A stretch of DNA of 64,000 bases from Pseudomonas sp. RC10 (GCF_038397775.1 NZ_CP151650.1:1736001-1800000), one strand, 5' to 3'. Counted from the stretch's first letter, positions 53,061-62,035 are shown. The notes: generated by a model from the sequence alone, not told the origin. Made by a program: numbers and translations.

Positions 53061-54365
53061 TTAAACCGCTCGGCCCTTCTGCTTGAGCGGATCGGATTCT
53101 GTCGTGTCGAGTTCGTTTTCCCATTTGGCGACGACAGCGGTGGCAATGCCATTACTGAGTACGTTGGTCAGTGCCCGCCCCATGTCCAGAAATTGGTCGA
53201 TGCCAAGAATCAGCAACATCCCGCTGGCTGGCAATCCAAAAAGCGGCAGCGTCGCGGCGACCACTACGAGGGAGGCACGTGGCACGCCCGCAACACCCTT
53301 GCTGGTGACCATCATCAACAGCAACAGTGAGAGCTGGCTCGGAAGACTCAGTTGGATGTCATAAGCCTGCGCAACGAATAAGGTCGCAACCGCTTGGTAG
53401 ATCATCGAACCTGCGAGGTTGAATGAATACCCAAGCGGAAGTACGAAGGCCGAGATTCGCTCGCTCACCCCGAACCTGCGTAGCCGCTCGAACATCGCTG
53501 GAAACGCAGCCTCGCTGCTGGCGGTGGAAAACGCAATTGCCATTGGCTCCTGAAGTGACTTCGTCAGCCTGAACACTGACGACCCGAGAATGAGCCTTCC
53601 GATCAGAATCAACACCACCCACAAGGCTGCCGAGGCCAAGTAAAACGTGCCAACGAATTTGCTGTAGGTGATCAGGATGCCAACGCCCTGAACAGTCACT
53701 ACGGAGGCAATGGCCGCAAAGACCCCAAGGGGGGCGAAACGCATCACATAACCCGTCACTTTGAGCATGACCGGAACGAGTTCGCCAATCACCGCGGTCA
53801 GCGATTGCGCACCTGTGTGACCGAGCGCTCCCAATGCGGAACCCAGAAAGGTCGAAAACACAACGATCTGCAGGATCTCGTTAGACGCAAGCGCCTGGAC
53901 GATACTGGTCGGCACGATGTGGCCAATGAAGTCCTTGAGATTGAAGGCGCCTGTGGCCAGGTTCGTCGTTTCTGAAATGCTCGGAAGTGGAAGACCCAGG
54001 CCACTACCGGGGGTCAGCAGATTCGAGAAAATCATGCCGATGCCCAGCGACATCAGGGAGGCGAGTACAAACCACCCCATCGCTCGGCACGCGACCCGGC
54101 GAACGGCGCCGCCAGAATGCCCCATGGCCGCAATACCTGTGACGATTGTTGCAAACACCAATGGCGCAATGATCATCTTGATCATGTGCAGGAACACATC
54201 TGAAATGATCGCAAAATAACTGGCGATGTTCTTCGCCTGATCCATTCCGGGTACGACATAGTTGCAAGCCGTTCCCGTTAGAATGCCAAGCACCAAGGCC
54301 AGCATGATGTTGCGAGTGCGCGCTTTGGCACTCGCCGAAGCGGTGCCGTCGTTATTATTTTTCAT
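53061..54365 (-). CDS. DAACS-family glutamate/dicarboxylate symporter-like carrier with altered ion site
   Basis: 434 residues from the ATG at 54365. Family parts: MIKMIIAPLVFATIVTGIA, FSTASSEAAFPAMFERL (HP1), LPLGYSFNLAGSMIYQAVATLFVAQA and DQFLDMGRALTNVLSNGIA. The conserved NLDGT/S motif reads NLAGS, so the Asp that helps bind a co-transported cation is Ala; the last-helix Asp reads Asn, as in H+-coupled members. Distinct from DctA at 33008. Downstream of the racemase homologue on the same strand (119 bp). Confidence 0.88.
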   Translation of the reverse strand: MKNNNDGTASASAKARTRNIMLALVLGILTGTACNYVVPGMDQAKNIASYFAIISDVFLHMIKMIIAPLVFATIVTGIAAMGHSGGAVRRVACRAMGWFVLASLMSLGIGMIFSNLLTPGSGLGLPLPSISETTNLATGAFNLKDFIGHIVPTSIVQALASNEILQIVVFSTFLGSALGALGHTGAQSLTAVIGELVPVMLKVTGYVMRFAPLGVFAAIASVVTVQGVGILITYSKFVGTFYLASAALWVVLILIGRLILGSSVFRLTKSLQEPMAIAFSTASSEAAFPAMFERLRRFGVSERISAFVLPLGYSFNLAGSMIYQAVATLFVAQAYDIQLSLPSQLSLLLLMMVTSKGVAGVPRASLVVVAATLPLFGLPASGMLLILGIDQFLDMGRALTNVLSNGIATAVVAKWENELDTTESDPLKQKGRAV

Positions 54366-54484
54366 GGCAAGATTCCGTGACTGACGTTGTGCCGACAGTG
54401 AGTACGGCAGAAGTTCTGGAACAACGCGTTCAGCTGAACGCAATTGTGTTCCGACGGTGATAAAGGGAGCATGCGGATGGTTGG

Positions 54485-55381
54485 CTAAACGAGCGACGCT
54501 CTGATTTTGCCGGCGACATAGGCCGCAGTTAGCGTAGGGTCATCGAGTGCCGCTTGCAGTTCGATTTCAGGGATGTCATCGATGCCGCTTAAAATGTTCG
54601 AAACTTCACCAGCCACGCGATACGCGTATTTGGCCAGGCACTCCATAGGGTCAATGAATGTGCAGTTAGGAAATGCTTCCCGAAGTTGGTCAACAATGAT
54701 CGATACTTCGGTGCACCCTGTGATAAAGGTATCGACGCCTTCTTCTTCGATCATGCGATTAATCGCCACTTCCAGCCGAGCGATAGCTAGAGTAATTTGC
54801 CCGGATTTAAGCCCGTCCGATTGGCGTCTGTCATGCCGACCTGATGCATCCAGGCTTCCGTAAATGGCCGACTGGACGTAGGCTTCCTGGATGTCTGCTT
54901 GAGGGGCAATGTACACAGGGCCATTCCCAGCAGCGAGGACGTCTTTGCCATGAACAGTCGTCGCGAACAAGCCGGTATTGATGGTCGGCGTTGTTGCCAA
55001 GAGCCCCACTTTGGTCGCGCCTGACGCGTTAATGTGGGCAACGGTGAGTGCAATGATATCGATGATATAAACAGGCGTTCCCGCTTGATATTCGTGTTTG
55101 AAATAATGCGATGTATTTGAAGGAAGGGCGGCGAGGTAGATACCGCAGGACTGCAAAATCTTGCAGGAATCGATGATGCCGACTGCGGGAGATATGCCAC
55201 CTTCGAAAATAGCCAATGTCCGATCTGTGATTTCGGGATTCTTGACCACAATCATCGGCAAGAAGTCCTGATCTTTACTAGCGCCATGAGCCATGGCTTC
55301 CAACCGGATAAGTCGTTGGAGCACTTCGTCGGCCTCAGGGCCTACGTTACCGATTATTCCCAATATAGGTTTGTTTTGCAT
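54485..55381 (-). CDS. Aspartate/glutamate racemase-family protein with Ser for one catalytic Cys
   Basis: 298 residues. Opening ILGIIGNVGPEADEVLQRLI and a second half with TFITGCTEVSIIV, where GCTE carries the second catalytic Cys. The first site, CNTAH in true racemases, reads LPSNTSHYF: the Cys is Ser (codon TCA). The two-base racemase mechanism needs two thiols, so the activity may be one-sided or different. Precedes a DAACS carrier on the same strand; substrate would be a dicarboxylic amino acid or analogue. Confidence 0.88.
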   Translation of the reverse strand: MQNKPILGIIGNVGPEADEVLQRLIRLEAMAHGASKDQDFLPMIVVKNPEITDRTLAIFEGGISPAVGIIDSCKILQSCGIYLAALPSNTSHYFKHEYQAGTPVYIIDIIALTVAHINASGATKVGLLATTPTINTGLFATTVHGKDVLAAGNGPVYIAPQADIQEAYVQSAIYGSLDASGRHDRRQSDGLKSGQITLAIARLEVAINRMIEEEGVDTFITGCTEVSIIVDQLREAFPNCTFIDPMECLAKYAYRVAGEVSNILSGIDDIPEIELQAALDDPTLTAAYVAGKIRASLV

Positions 55382-55687
55382 GAGCCAGTCTCCGTCAGTT
55401 CCGCTATCGTCGTCAGTTAAAAAGTACGAGGCTGAAAGCTTTACTCTGGCTCCCAGTTGGTCGTCAGATTAATAAGTGCAGCGGGGACGAGGTAGGGCTG
55501 CTATTCGGAAGGCGGAGTGGGCCACTCATTCTTTGAGCGTTATCTGGCGCTGAATGCTGAGTGAATGCTTGCATCCACCCATAAGTCGCACTATTGACTG
55601 TTCGACGCGGCAGCCGAAGCGGACAGCGATGGGACTCGCATACGATGCTGGCCTCGGAGCGTTATCCATTTCAGGGGCGGTCTCATT
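55382..55687. other. Intergenic stretch without gene
   Basis: 306 bp between the racemase start and the HxlR fragment. No frame with family resemblance and no strong hairpin; it should hold the promoter of the leftward racemase/carrier pair. Confidence 0.5.
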
Positions 55688-55779
55688 TTACTGATAGCAA
55701 CGCATCCTGCTCCGCAAAAAAAACCGCGCCATTTCTTCCGCGTTTTCAGTCCCCCACGGACACAGCGGCATGATCGTCA
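55688..55779 (-). pseudogene. HxlR-family 3' fragment
   Basis: The leftward reading gives LTIMPLCPWGTENAEEMARFF, then after skipping one extra T in a T-run, AEQDALLSVK and a stop. It matches the C-terminus of the HxlR protein at 34878-35255 (IIPLCTWGTENAAEMARIFAEQDAV). Only about 30 codons remain, abutting the methyltransferase stop. Confidence 0.7.
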
Positions 55780-56556
55780 GCGCTGCGCCACCGCGATCAA
55801 TGCCGTGGAGGGAATGAGCAGGACAGGATCAACGCCAGCCATTTCCCTGACGTGCGCAATCACTGCGGCCTTCTCTGTATCGGTCAGGCTCGTCCAGTCG
55901 GGCGACATTCCAAACAGCGTGTCGGGGTTGTCGAGCGATTTCACGTCCAGCTGATAGGGATGGGTCACGCTTTCGATGACAGGGTCCCGAAACCCGGCGG
56001 CGATCAATTCGCGGGCGAAATCCAGTGGATCGCTCAGCGCTTTTACGGCCTCGGGCATCGCCATGCCTTGGCGATCCGGGAACAGTGTTCGCCTGACATT
56101 TCCCAACAACAGAAACGTCGCAGCCCCTCTTTCTTGCCACGTGGCGACGATGCCATATCCGCCGATGGCGGTGACGCGTTGCATTTCGGCCAGGCCTTTG
56201 CGCCAGTCAGGGAACATGATCACACCAAAGATCGAGAACGTCGCGTCGAAGCTGGCATCCGGCAAATCGATGGACTGACCGTCCATGACTCGGGCCTCCA
56301 CGTTGGCCAGCCCGGCGCTTTTCACACACGCCACCATGGCGGGGGAAAAGTCCGTGGCCAGTACCTGTGCGCCGGTTCGTGCGGCTGCCAAGGCGAGTGC
56401 TCCGGTGCCCGTGGCGACATCCAGCACGCGGCTCTCAGGCGTCAGCGAAATTCGTGCGAGCGCCGCCTCTGCGAAATGCGCGGTAAAGGGGTGCGCCGTT
56501 TTCTGATAATGCTTTGCAGCAACGTCCCAGTGATCGGGATTCTCAAATTCACGCAT
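55777..56556 (-). CDS. Class I SAM-dependent methyltransferase
   Basis: 259 residues from the ATG at 56556 (REFENPDHWDVAAKHYQKTA), with GAGGA 7-8 bp upstream; the ATG at 56577 has none. SAM motif I VLDVATGTGALALAAARTGA near 43-62, motif II DFSPAM, and FSIFGVIMFPDWRKGL. UbiE/BioC-like general layout; substrate unknown. Divergent from an Rrf2 gene. An ACTTTACAAGT near-palindrome lies in the spacer just upstream. Confidence 0.9.
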   Translation of the reverse strand: MREFENPDHWDVAAKHYQKTAHPFTAHFAEAALARISLTPESRVLDVATGTGALALAAARTGAQVLATDFSPAMVACVKSAGLANVEARVMDGQSIDLPDASFDATFSIFGVIMFPDWRKGLAEMQRVTAIGGYGIVATWQERGAATFLLLGNVRRTLFPDRQGMAMPEAVKALSDPLDFARELIAAGFRDPVIESVTHPYQLDVKSLDNPDTLFGMSPDWTSLTDTEKAAVIAHVREMAGVDPVLLIPSTALIAVAQR

Positions 56557-56640
56557 CGCGCGGTCCTCGAAATTCATGTAACTTTACAAGTATCATGAGT
56601 TGAGGCCTTCTGCCAAGTATCGGAAACGAAGGAGCAAACG

Positions 56641-57123
56641 ATGCGCAACGACAGCCGTCTTTCGCGAATGCTACATATCCTGGTGCACATGGCGCGGCAC
56701 GACGGGCCCGTCACGTCGGACCGGATTGCCGAGATGCTTGGAACGAACCCGGTGGTGGTTCGCAGAACGATGTCTGGCTTGCGGGACGCGGGTTACGTTC
56801 ATTCGGAGAAGGGGCATGGGGGAGGGTGGGTGATCACCTGTGATATTGAGCAGGTCACGCTACTGGATATCTATAAGGCAGTCGGAGAGCCCTCGCTGTT
56901 CGCCATCGGCAATGAGCGTTCCAACCCCGATTGCATGATCGAACAGGTGGTCAACCTGGCAGTCGACGACGCATTGCGGGAAGCGGAGTCGGTGCTGGTG
57001 GAACGGTTTCGCAGCGTTAGCCTGGGTGAACTCAATCGTTTGTTCGATGCGCGTCGTGCTGCTGAAAACGTGTCAAACCCTGGCATCGAATCGACGCCAC
57101 AGTCCGGAGCAAGACGGGTTTGA
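56641..57123 (+). CDS. Rrf2-family transcriptional regulator
   Basis: 160 residues. MRNDSRLSRMLHILVHMARHDG, EMLGTNPVVVRRTMSGLRDAGYV and HGGGWVI are Rrf2 features. It lacks the three-Cys cluster site of IscR/NsrR (only scattered Cys in CDIEQ and NPDCMIE), so it likely senses something without an Fe-S cluster. Divergent from the methyltransferase, its probable target. Confidence 0.9.
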   Translation: MRNDSRLSRMLHILVHMARHDGPVTSDRIAEMLGTNPVVVRRTMSGLRDAGYVHSEKGHGGGWVITCDIEQVTLLDIYKAVGEPSLFAIGNERSNPDCMIEQVVNLAVDDALREAESVLVERFRSVSLGELNRLFDARRAAENVSNPGIESTPQSGARRV

Positions 57124-57274
57124 AGGTGCTTTTTATCTGCGGCAAAAATCGCCTGCGCATCGCGCCCGCCGAACAATTGTTTGCAGAGTGGTCGGGGCGC
57201 GGGACAGCGCCGTGGTTTTCTGTCATTGCCTGGCTCACATCACAGTGTAATTGGCGATTTCAAGACGAGGCTGG

Positions 57275-58186
57275 TCAGGGATGATCGAACGGTTTCCGAT
57301 CCAACAGGCAATCAATGAATGCACCGAGGGCGGCTGGGCGGTGTCGCCTGTTCAAGTAGTAGAGGAACAGCCCCGGGCGCGTGATCGACCAGTCCGCAAG
57401 GATTTGTACCAACTTTCCCTGGGCCAATAGCTCAGCCACGCCATCCTGCTCAAAATGGTAGGCAATGCCCAGACCCTGTAGCGCAGCACTTACGCCGATA
57501 TCAGGGTGATTGGTCACGACGGGGCCTTTTACGGCGACTTCGAATTGCTGGTCCCGTTTCTTGAATTCCCAGCGGTAATATCTGCCGTCCGCCTGAAGCC
57601 GCCAGTTGATGCACGCGTGTTCGTGTAAATCAGCGGGGGAGTGGGGGATACCTCGACGCGCGAGGTAGTCGGGCGACGCCACCGCAACCATCTTCAAGTC
57701 GGGGGTGAGCCGAACAGCGATCATGTCTTTTTCAAGCTGCCCACCCACGCGGATGCCCGCGTCGAATCGGCCCGTCACGATATCGGCCAGCGCATCGTCA
57801 ACCACGACGTCGAGTACCACACCCGGGTGCGCTTGCTGGAAGCGTGAAAGCCGGGGAGCAATGATGGTCCTCGCTGCGATTCCCAACGTATTGATGCGCA
57901 ACGTGCCACTCATCTGCCCGGTTGCCTCGCTGACTTCTGCAACGGCCACTGCGATCTCTTGAAACAGGGGGGCTATGCGCCTGTAGAGCTGCTCGCCACT
58001 TGCCGATGGCGCGACGCTTCGAGTCGTGCGATTGAGCAGACGTGCGCCGATGCGGTCTTCGAGTTGTCGGATGGTCTGGCTGAGTGCGGAGGGTGACAGA
58101 CCAAGATGTTCTGCCGCCCTGGCGAAGCTTTGACGCTCCACGATGGCGACAAACGCTTTTAGCTCAGCAAATTCTGATCCGCGCAT
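57275..58186 (-). CDS. LysR-family regulator
   Basis: 303 residues. AELKAFVAIVERQSFARAAEHLGLSPSALSQTIRQLEDRIGARL as HTH, GTLRINTLGIAARTIIAPRL effector domain. Divergent from the NTF2-like/SDR pair (98 bp). An ACAAT-GCGG-ATTGT palindrome (58208-58221) lies in that spacer. Confidence 0.92.
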   Translation of the reverse strand: MRGSEFAELKAFVAIVERQSFARAAEHLGLSPSALSQTIRQLEDRIGARLLNRTTRSVAPSASGEQLYRRIAPLFQEIAVAVAEVSEATGQMSGTLRINTLGIAARTIIAPRLSRFQQAHPGVVLDVVVDDALADIVTGRFDAGIRVGGQLEKDMIAVRLTPDLKMVAVASPDYLARRGIPHSPADLHEHACINWRLQADGRYYRWEFKKRDQQFEVAVKGPVVTNHPDIGVSAALQGLGIAYHFEQDGVAELLAQGKLVQILADWSITRPGLFLYYLNRRHRPAALGAFIDCLLDRKPFDHP

Positions 58187-58207
58187 TATGCATCACCCGC
58201 TACATAG

Positions 58208-58221
58208 ACAATGCGGATTGT
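58208..58221. promoter_or_regulatory. Palindrome in LysR/SDR divergent promoter
   Basis: ACAAT (58208-58212), GCGG, ATTGT (58217-58221): a candidate site for the LysR protein controlling both directions. Confidence 0.4.
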
Positions 58222-58284
58222 AGTGGATTCTTGAAAGGGTCGTCAGGATGCATTCTGTGAGCCATCCCAATCAAGGCGTTCACC

Positions 58285-58614
58285 ATGTCAGCACTTTCTC
58301 TCCCTGATCCCATCGCCGCGTATTTCGCGGCGGATACGCAAGGCCCCAAGGCTGTTGCCAGCTGTTTCACACCGCAAGGCGTAGTGAAAGATAAAGGCCA
58401 GACCCACAGTGGCCGCGACGCCATCAAGGCCTGGAAGGCCGAGGTATCAACTCTTTACACCTGTACCACGGAGCCGTTCTTGATTGAGAGGGAGGACGAT
58501 ATTCATGCTGTCCACAGCCACGTGGCCGGTAACTTTCCAGGCAGCCCGATCGACCTCAAGTTCTCGTTTCGTCTTGAGCGCGGCCTCATCGCAAACCTGG
58601 AGATCACACTATGA
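58285..58614 (+). CDS. NTF2/SnoaL-like protein
   Basis: 109 residues. AAYFAADTQGPKAVASCFTPQGVVKDKGQTHSGRDAIKAWKAE is the usual opening of the cone-shaped NTF2 fold; LKFSFRLERGLIANLEI the last strand. May be an isomerase/hydrolase-like protein or a ligand-binding partner. Overlaps the SDR start by 4 bp, so translation is coupled. Confidence 0.88.
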   Translation: MSALSLPDPIAAYFAADTQGPKAVASCFTPQGVVKDKGQTHSGRDAIKAWKAEVSTLYTCTTEPFLIEREDDIHAVHSHVAGNFPGSPIDLKFSFRLERGLIANLEITL

Positions 58615-59393
58615 GCTTCGATCTTCAACTTGATGGCCTGAGGGCGGTGGTCACCGGCGGGACGATGGGCCTTGGCGCAGCAGTCGTGCAGAACCTGGTT
58701 GAGGCGGGTGCGCGGGTGATTACAGCAGCCCGCGACGTGGCAACACGACCAGAAGAAGGCGTCACCTACATCCGTGCAGACCTGACGACATCTGTAGGCG
58801 TGGCTCACCTCGCAGAGTGCGTACTTCAGGATTGGGGCGGTGTCGATATCGTGATCAATGTGCTCGGCGGTTCGAATACCCCGGCAGGTGGCTTTGCCGC
58901 CATCAGTGACGAGCATTGGCTAAATGAACTGAACTTGAATTTGATGTCCGCAGTGCGTCTGGACCGCGCTTTGTTGCCTGACATGCTGGCCCAGGGGTCG
59001 GGTGTCATCATCCACGTCAGTTCGATCCAACGGATCATGCCTCTGCCGGAATCCACCACGGCTTACGCCGCTGCCAAGGCAGCACTCACCACGTACAGCA
59101 AGTCCCTGGCGAAAGAAGTGATGCCCAAAGGGGTTCGGGTGCTGAGTGTCGCGCCGGGATGGATTGAAACCGAGGCATCCGTGAGGCTGGCGGAACGGCT
59201 GGCTGCTCAGGCTGGAACCGACTACGAAGGGGGCAGGCGAATCGTTATGCAATCCATAGGCGGGATTCCGCTCGGGAGGCCAGCCAAGCCTAAAGAGGTT
59301 GCCGATCTCATCGCCTTCTTGGCATCCCCGCGGGCCATCTCAATCTCCGGGTCCGAGCACCGTATCGATGGCGGTACCGTACCGACGTTGTGA
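58611..59393 (+). CDS. Short-chain dehydrogenase/reductase
   Basis: 260 residues. Cofactor motif VVTGGTMGLGAAVVQNLVEAGA (near 14-35), INVLGG, active-site HVSSIQ and YAAAKAAL (Tyr and Lys present). End SGSEHRIDGGTVPTL. Operon with the NTF2-like gene, divergent from LysR. Confidence 0.92.
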   Translation: MSFDLQLDGLRAVVTGGTMGLGAAVVQNLVEAGARVITAARDVATRPEEGVTYIRADLTTSVGVAHLAECVLQDWGGVDIVINVLGGSNTPAGGFAAISDEHWLNELNLNLMSAVRLDRALLPDMLAQGSGVIIHVSSIQRIMPLPESTTAYAAAKAALTTYSKSLAKEVMPKGVRVLSVAPGWIETEASVRLAERLAAQAGTDYEGGRRIVMQSIGGIPLGRPAKPKEVADLIAFLASPRAISISGSEHRIDGGTVPTL

Positions 59394-59399
59394 CCGACC

Positions 59400-59690
59400 A
59401 TCAAAGCGGAGCACGGCCTGCGCATCAACAACTCTGCAGCAGTGCTCCAGGCGGCCATCGACGGCCAAGGGCTGGCGCTGGGGCGCAGTGTGATGTTGCG
59501 CGATGATCTTGAAGCCGGGCGCCTGATCCGGCCTTTTGGCGAAACCAGCCGGCCGTTGGCGTTCGCCTACTACATCGTGCATCGCCCCGAAGTGGCGGAA
59601 CTGGCAAAAATCAAGGCGTTTCGCGACTGGCTGCTGGCTCAGGCGTCAGGTGCGGGCAATCCGGGTGTCGGTGTCGCTGACTGCTTCTGA
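59400..59690 (+). pseudogene. LysR C-terminal fragment
   Basis: From about codon AEHGLRINNSAAV the reading runs LQAAIDGQGLALGRSVML, DDLEAGRLIRPFGETSRPLAF, RDWLLAQASGAG to a stop: the last third of a GcvA-like LysR effector domain, with no HTH. It begins immediately after the SDR stop and overlaps the end of the convergent rhomboid gene by about 50 bp. A frame start at 59442 is not a real start. Confidence 0.75.
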
Positions 59691-60853
59691 CGCGCAAGCT
59701 CCACGGCGATCGCCTCACGAATCTCCGTCAACACGTACAGCGATGCGCCCAACACCGTCAACGCCAGAACGCCTGAAACAATGAGGCTGCGCAAGGCTGT
59801 TTTCGAGCGGGCAGGTTCGTTGAGGGATCTCGCCAGCGTGAATCCGATCAGCATGCCACCGGCCAATCCACCGAGGTGCGCGCCGTTGTCGATGCCATGA
59901 TGGGTGAAGCCGGAGAACAGGTTGTAGCCGATCAGCACCAGGATAGAGGTACGTTGTTGCACGGCAATCGAGGTGGGCAGTTCGCGGCGATATTTGAGCA
60001 GAAACACCAATAGCGCGCCGAACACCCCAAAGATCGCGCCCGAGGCGCCCGCGCTGTTGTTGATGGGGTGCCACAACACGCTGACCAGACTCCCCGTCAG
60101 CCCGGCGAACAGATAAAGCGCCAGAAAGCGTGCGCTGCCATACAGACGCTCAGCCAATCGACCCATCAGGTACAGCGACACCATGTTGAACGCGAAGTGA
60201 AACAGGCCGAAGTGGACGAAAACCGACGAGAGCAGGCGCCACCATTCGCCGGACAGCGTCTGAGGACCATAATTGGTGCCCCACCCCACCGTCAGGGCGA
60301 CATTTTCCGCCATCACGCCCACGCCGCCGGCACACATCGCCAGGTACACCAGCAGGTTGATCGCGATCAATGCGTAAGTGACCCAAGTGATTGGAGTCAG
60401 TGTTTTGATTCGCTCGGCGTGTTGGTCCAGTGCGGCCTGTTCCTCGGCTCGGGCAGGCGTCATCCGGGTCGGCAAATGCTCGTAGATCGTGCGCGCCAAA
60501 CCACGCTTGGCGGGAATGACGATCACCTGCTGAATGCCTTCCGGGGTGTGTACATCGAAGAACACTTCAAGGCCTGTGATCCTGGCATCGAAGATCTGGC
60601 TGCGGGCGAAGGTCCATTTCGTCTCGACCGGACGCCGGAACAGCCTGCGCTTCGTTTTGCTCAGTTCAACCGCATCAGAGGTGAAGTCGAGTCGACCATT
60701 GGCTTGTGTCGATAGCCGGGTGACATCGCGCTTTCCGTGCTTGGGCTGGACAGCAAACCGGACCTTGGTGGTGCTGGTGGAGAAACTGTGTCCACTGTGT
60801 GCAGCGTTTGCGGCCTGATCGAGAGGGGCCGTGATTGGCTCTGTTCGTTCCAT
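59639..60853 (-). CDS. Rhomboid-family intramembrane serine protease
   Basis: 404 residues from the ATG at 60853, AAGGA 8 bp upstream; a GTG 7 codons earlier is possible. Residues 1-150 are soluble and basic with no span, then six to seven spans. Catalytic Ser in NSAGASGAIFGVFG, His in DNGAHLGGLAGGML, WWRLLSSVFVHFGLFHFAFNM conserved loop. The N-terminal domain resembles nothing I recognise. Cleaves membrane proteins; substrate unknown. Confidence 0.9.
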   Translation of the reverse strand: MERTEPITAPLDQAANAAHSGHSFSTSTTKVRFAVQPKHGKRDVTRLSTQANGRLDFTSDAVELSKTKRRLFRRPVETKWTFARSQIFDARITGLEVFFDVHTPEGIQQVIVIPAKRGLARTIYEHLPTRMTPARAEEQAALDQHAERIKTLTPITWVTYALIAINLLVYLAMCAGGVGVMAENVALTVGWGTNYGPQTLSGEWWRLLSSVFVHFGLFHFAFNMVSLYLMGRLAERLYGSARFLALYLFAGLTGSLVSVLWHPINNSAGASGAIFGVFGALLVFLLKYRRELPTSIAVQQRTSILVLIGYNLFSGFTHHGIDNGAHLGGLAGGMLIGFTLARSLNEPARSKTALRSLIVSGVLALTVLGASLYVLTEIREAIAVELARQKQSATPTPGLPAPDA

Positions 60854-60874
60854 CGAGAGTGTCCTTGAGTTCAC

Positions 60875-61216
60875 GGGATGGAAGAAGCGTTCCGGTAACG
60901 GACGTTTGTCGTTACGGGTGCCTAGGGCTCCTTCCTGGGCGTATCAATGGATCGACCAGCCACACAATTTCTTGATGGTGCCGTGGTGGCCTTTCTCTCG
61001 ACAAAGGAAGGCTTCATGCTTTGGATCGCCTTGTGAGCTAAGCTCCCAGACGGATTGTCCGGACCCCCGCCATGACAGGCGAAGGTCTTCCCGAAACGTC
61101 CGTCGCTGGAAAGCGGCGGCACGTGAGTTGCAAGTGCGATGGGGGCACATTTTTCAAGCGCGTCACATGGCAGCGGCACTCCGCGTGCCTTCGGGTTTTC
61201 CCTCTAGAGGTTCAGG
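60875..61216. other. Intergenic stretch without gene
   Basis: 342 bp between divergent rhomboid and solute-binding genes. No supported gene; several overlapping frames are shadows. Holds the promoters of both genes; a GAGGTTCAGG SD ends it. Confidence 0.5.
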
Positions 61217-62035
61217 ATGATAGGGCGTCGTATCTGCGGGTTCATGTCTGTCACAGCCGCCTGGCTGCTGATTCCCTGCGTGGCGTTCAGCGAGGATGCC
61301 TGTGATCATCTGACCGCCACCGGCAATGCCGAATACCCGCCTTACCTGTGGCGCGATCCAGCCAACCCCCATCGACTCATTGGCGCCAACGCCGACCTGA
61401 TCCAGCATTTGGGCACGCAACTGGGCATGCGCATCGACGTCCTGTACGGAGGCCCCTGGTCACGGGCGCAGGAAGAGGTAAGGTCGGGCCGCATTGACAT
61501 GTTGGCCGGGTATTTCCTCACCACCGAACGGGCTCGGACGTTGAATTTCGTCGACCCACCGTTTCTGTATACGTCCAGCATGATTTGGGTCCGGCGCAAC
61601 GACGGGTTCCCCTACCGCGAATGGGCGGATCTGATCGGGCGCAACGGTGGAACCCTGGTCAACAACAGTTACGGACAGGCGTTCGACGATTACGCGAAGG
61701 CCCACCTGTCCCTTGAAGCAGTGCCGACGGCAAATCAGGCGTTCCAGAAGCTCATCCTCAAACGCAACGACTTCGTGATTTTCGAACAGTTTCCCGGCTG
61801 GGCCTTGGCTAAAAAACTGGGGGTCAAGGATGCCGTAGAAGCCCTTGAGCCGCCGATCAGCCGGGAAGGGCTGTACTTGGCGCTGTCACCCAACTCCCAG
61901 TGCCTGCCCCAACCCTTACGAAACAGGATCAAGGAGGAAATGCAGAAAATGGTCGCCAGTTCCCTCCCGCAAGACCTCGTCACATCGAATCTGGAACTGT
62001 GGAATGCGCAGCAACGTGAAAGCGTGAAGCCGTGA
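61217..62035 (+). CDS. Periplasmic solute-binding protein, SBP_bac_3 type
   Basis: 272 residues with a signal peptide ending near residue 25 (AWLLIPCVAFS). YPPYLWRDPANPHRLIGANADLIQHLGTQLGM and MLAGYFLTTERARTLNFVDPPFLYTSSMIWV are the typical amino-acid-binding lobes. No ABC permease or ATPase is adjacent, so it may work with a distant transporter or as a sensor partner. C-terminus is unremarkable. Confidence 0.9.
   Translation: MIGRRICGFMSVTAAWLLIPCVAFSEDACDHLTATGNAEYPPYLWRDPANPHRLIGANADLIQHLGTQLGMRIDVLYGGPWSRAQEEVRSGRIDMLAGYFLTTERARTLNFVDPPFLYTSSMIWVRRNDGFPYREWADLIGRNGGTLVNNSYGQAFDDYAKAHLSLEAVPTANQAFQKLILKRNDFVIFEQFPGWALAKKLGVKDAVEALEPPISREGLYLALSPNSQCLPQPLRNRIKEEMQKMVASSLPQDLVTSNLELWNAQQRESVKP

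Noticed and set aside
34838..55540. ATTCTTTGAGCGT found both at 34838-34850 and 55528-55540, near the two HxlR 3' ends
   Set aside because: A 13-base match between two places in 64 kb is expected by chance; spacing to the HxlR ends differs.
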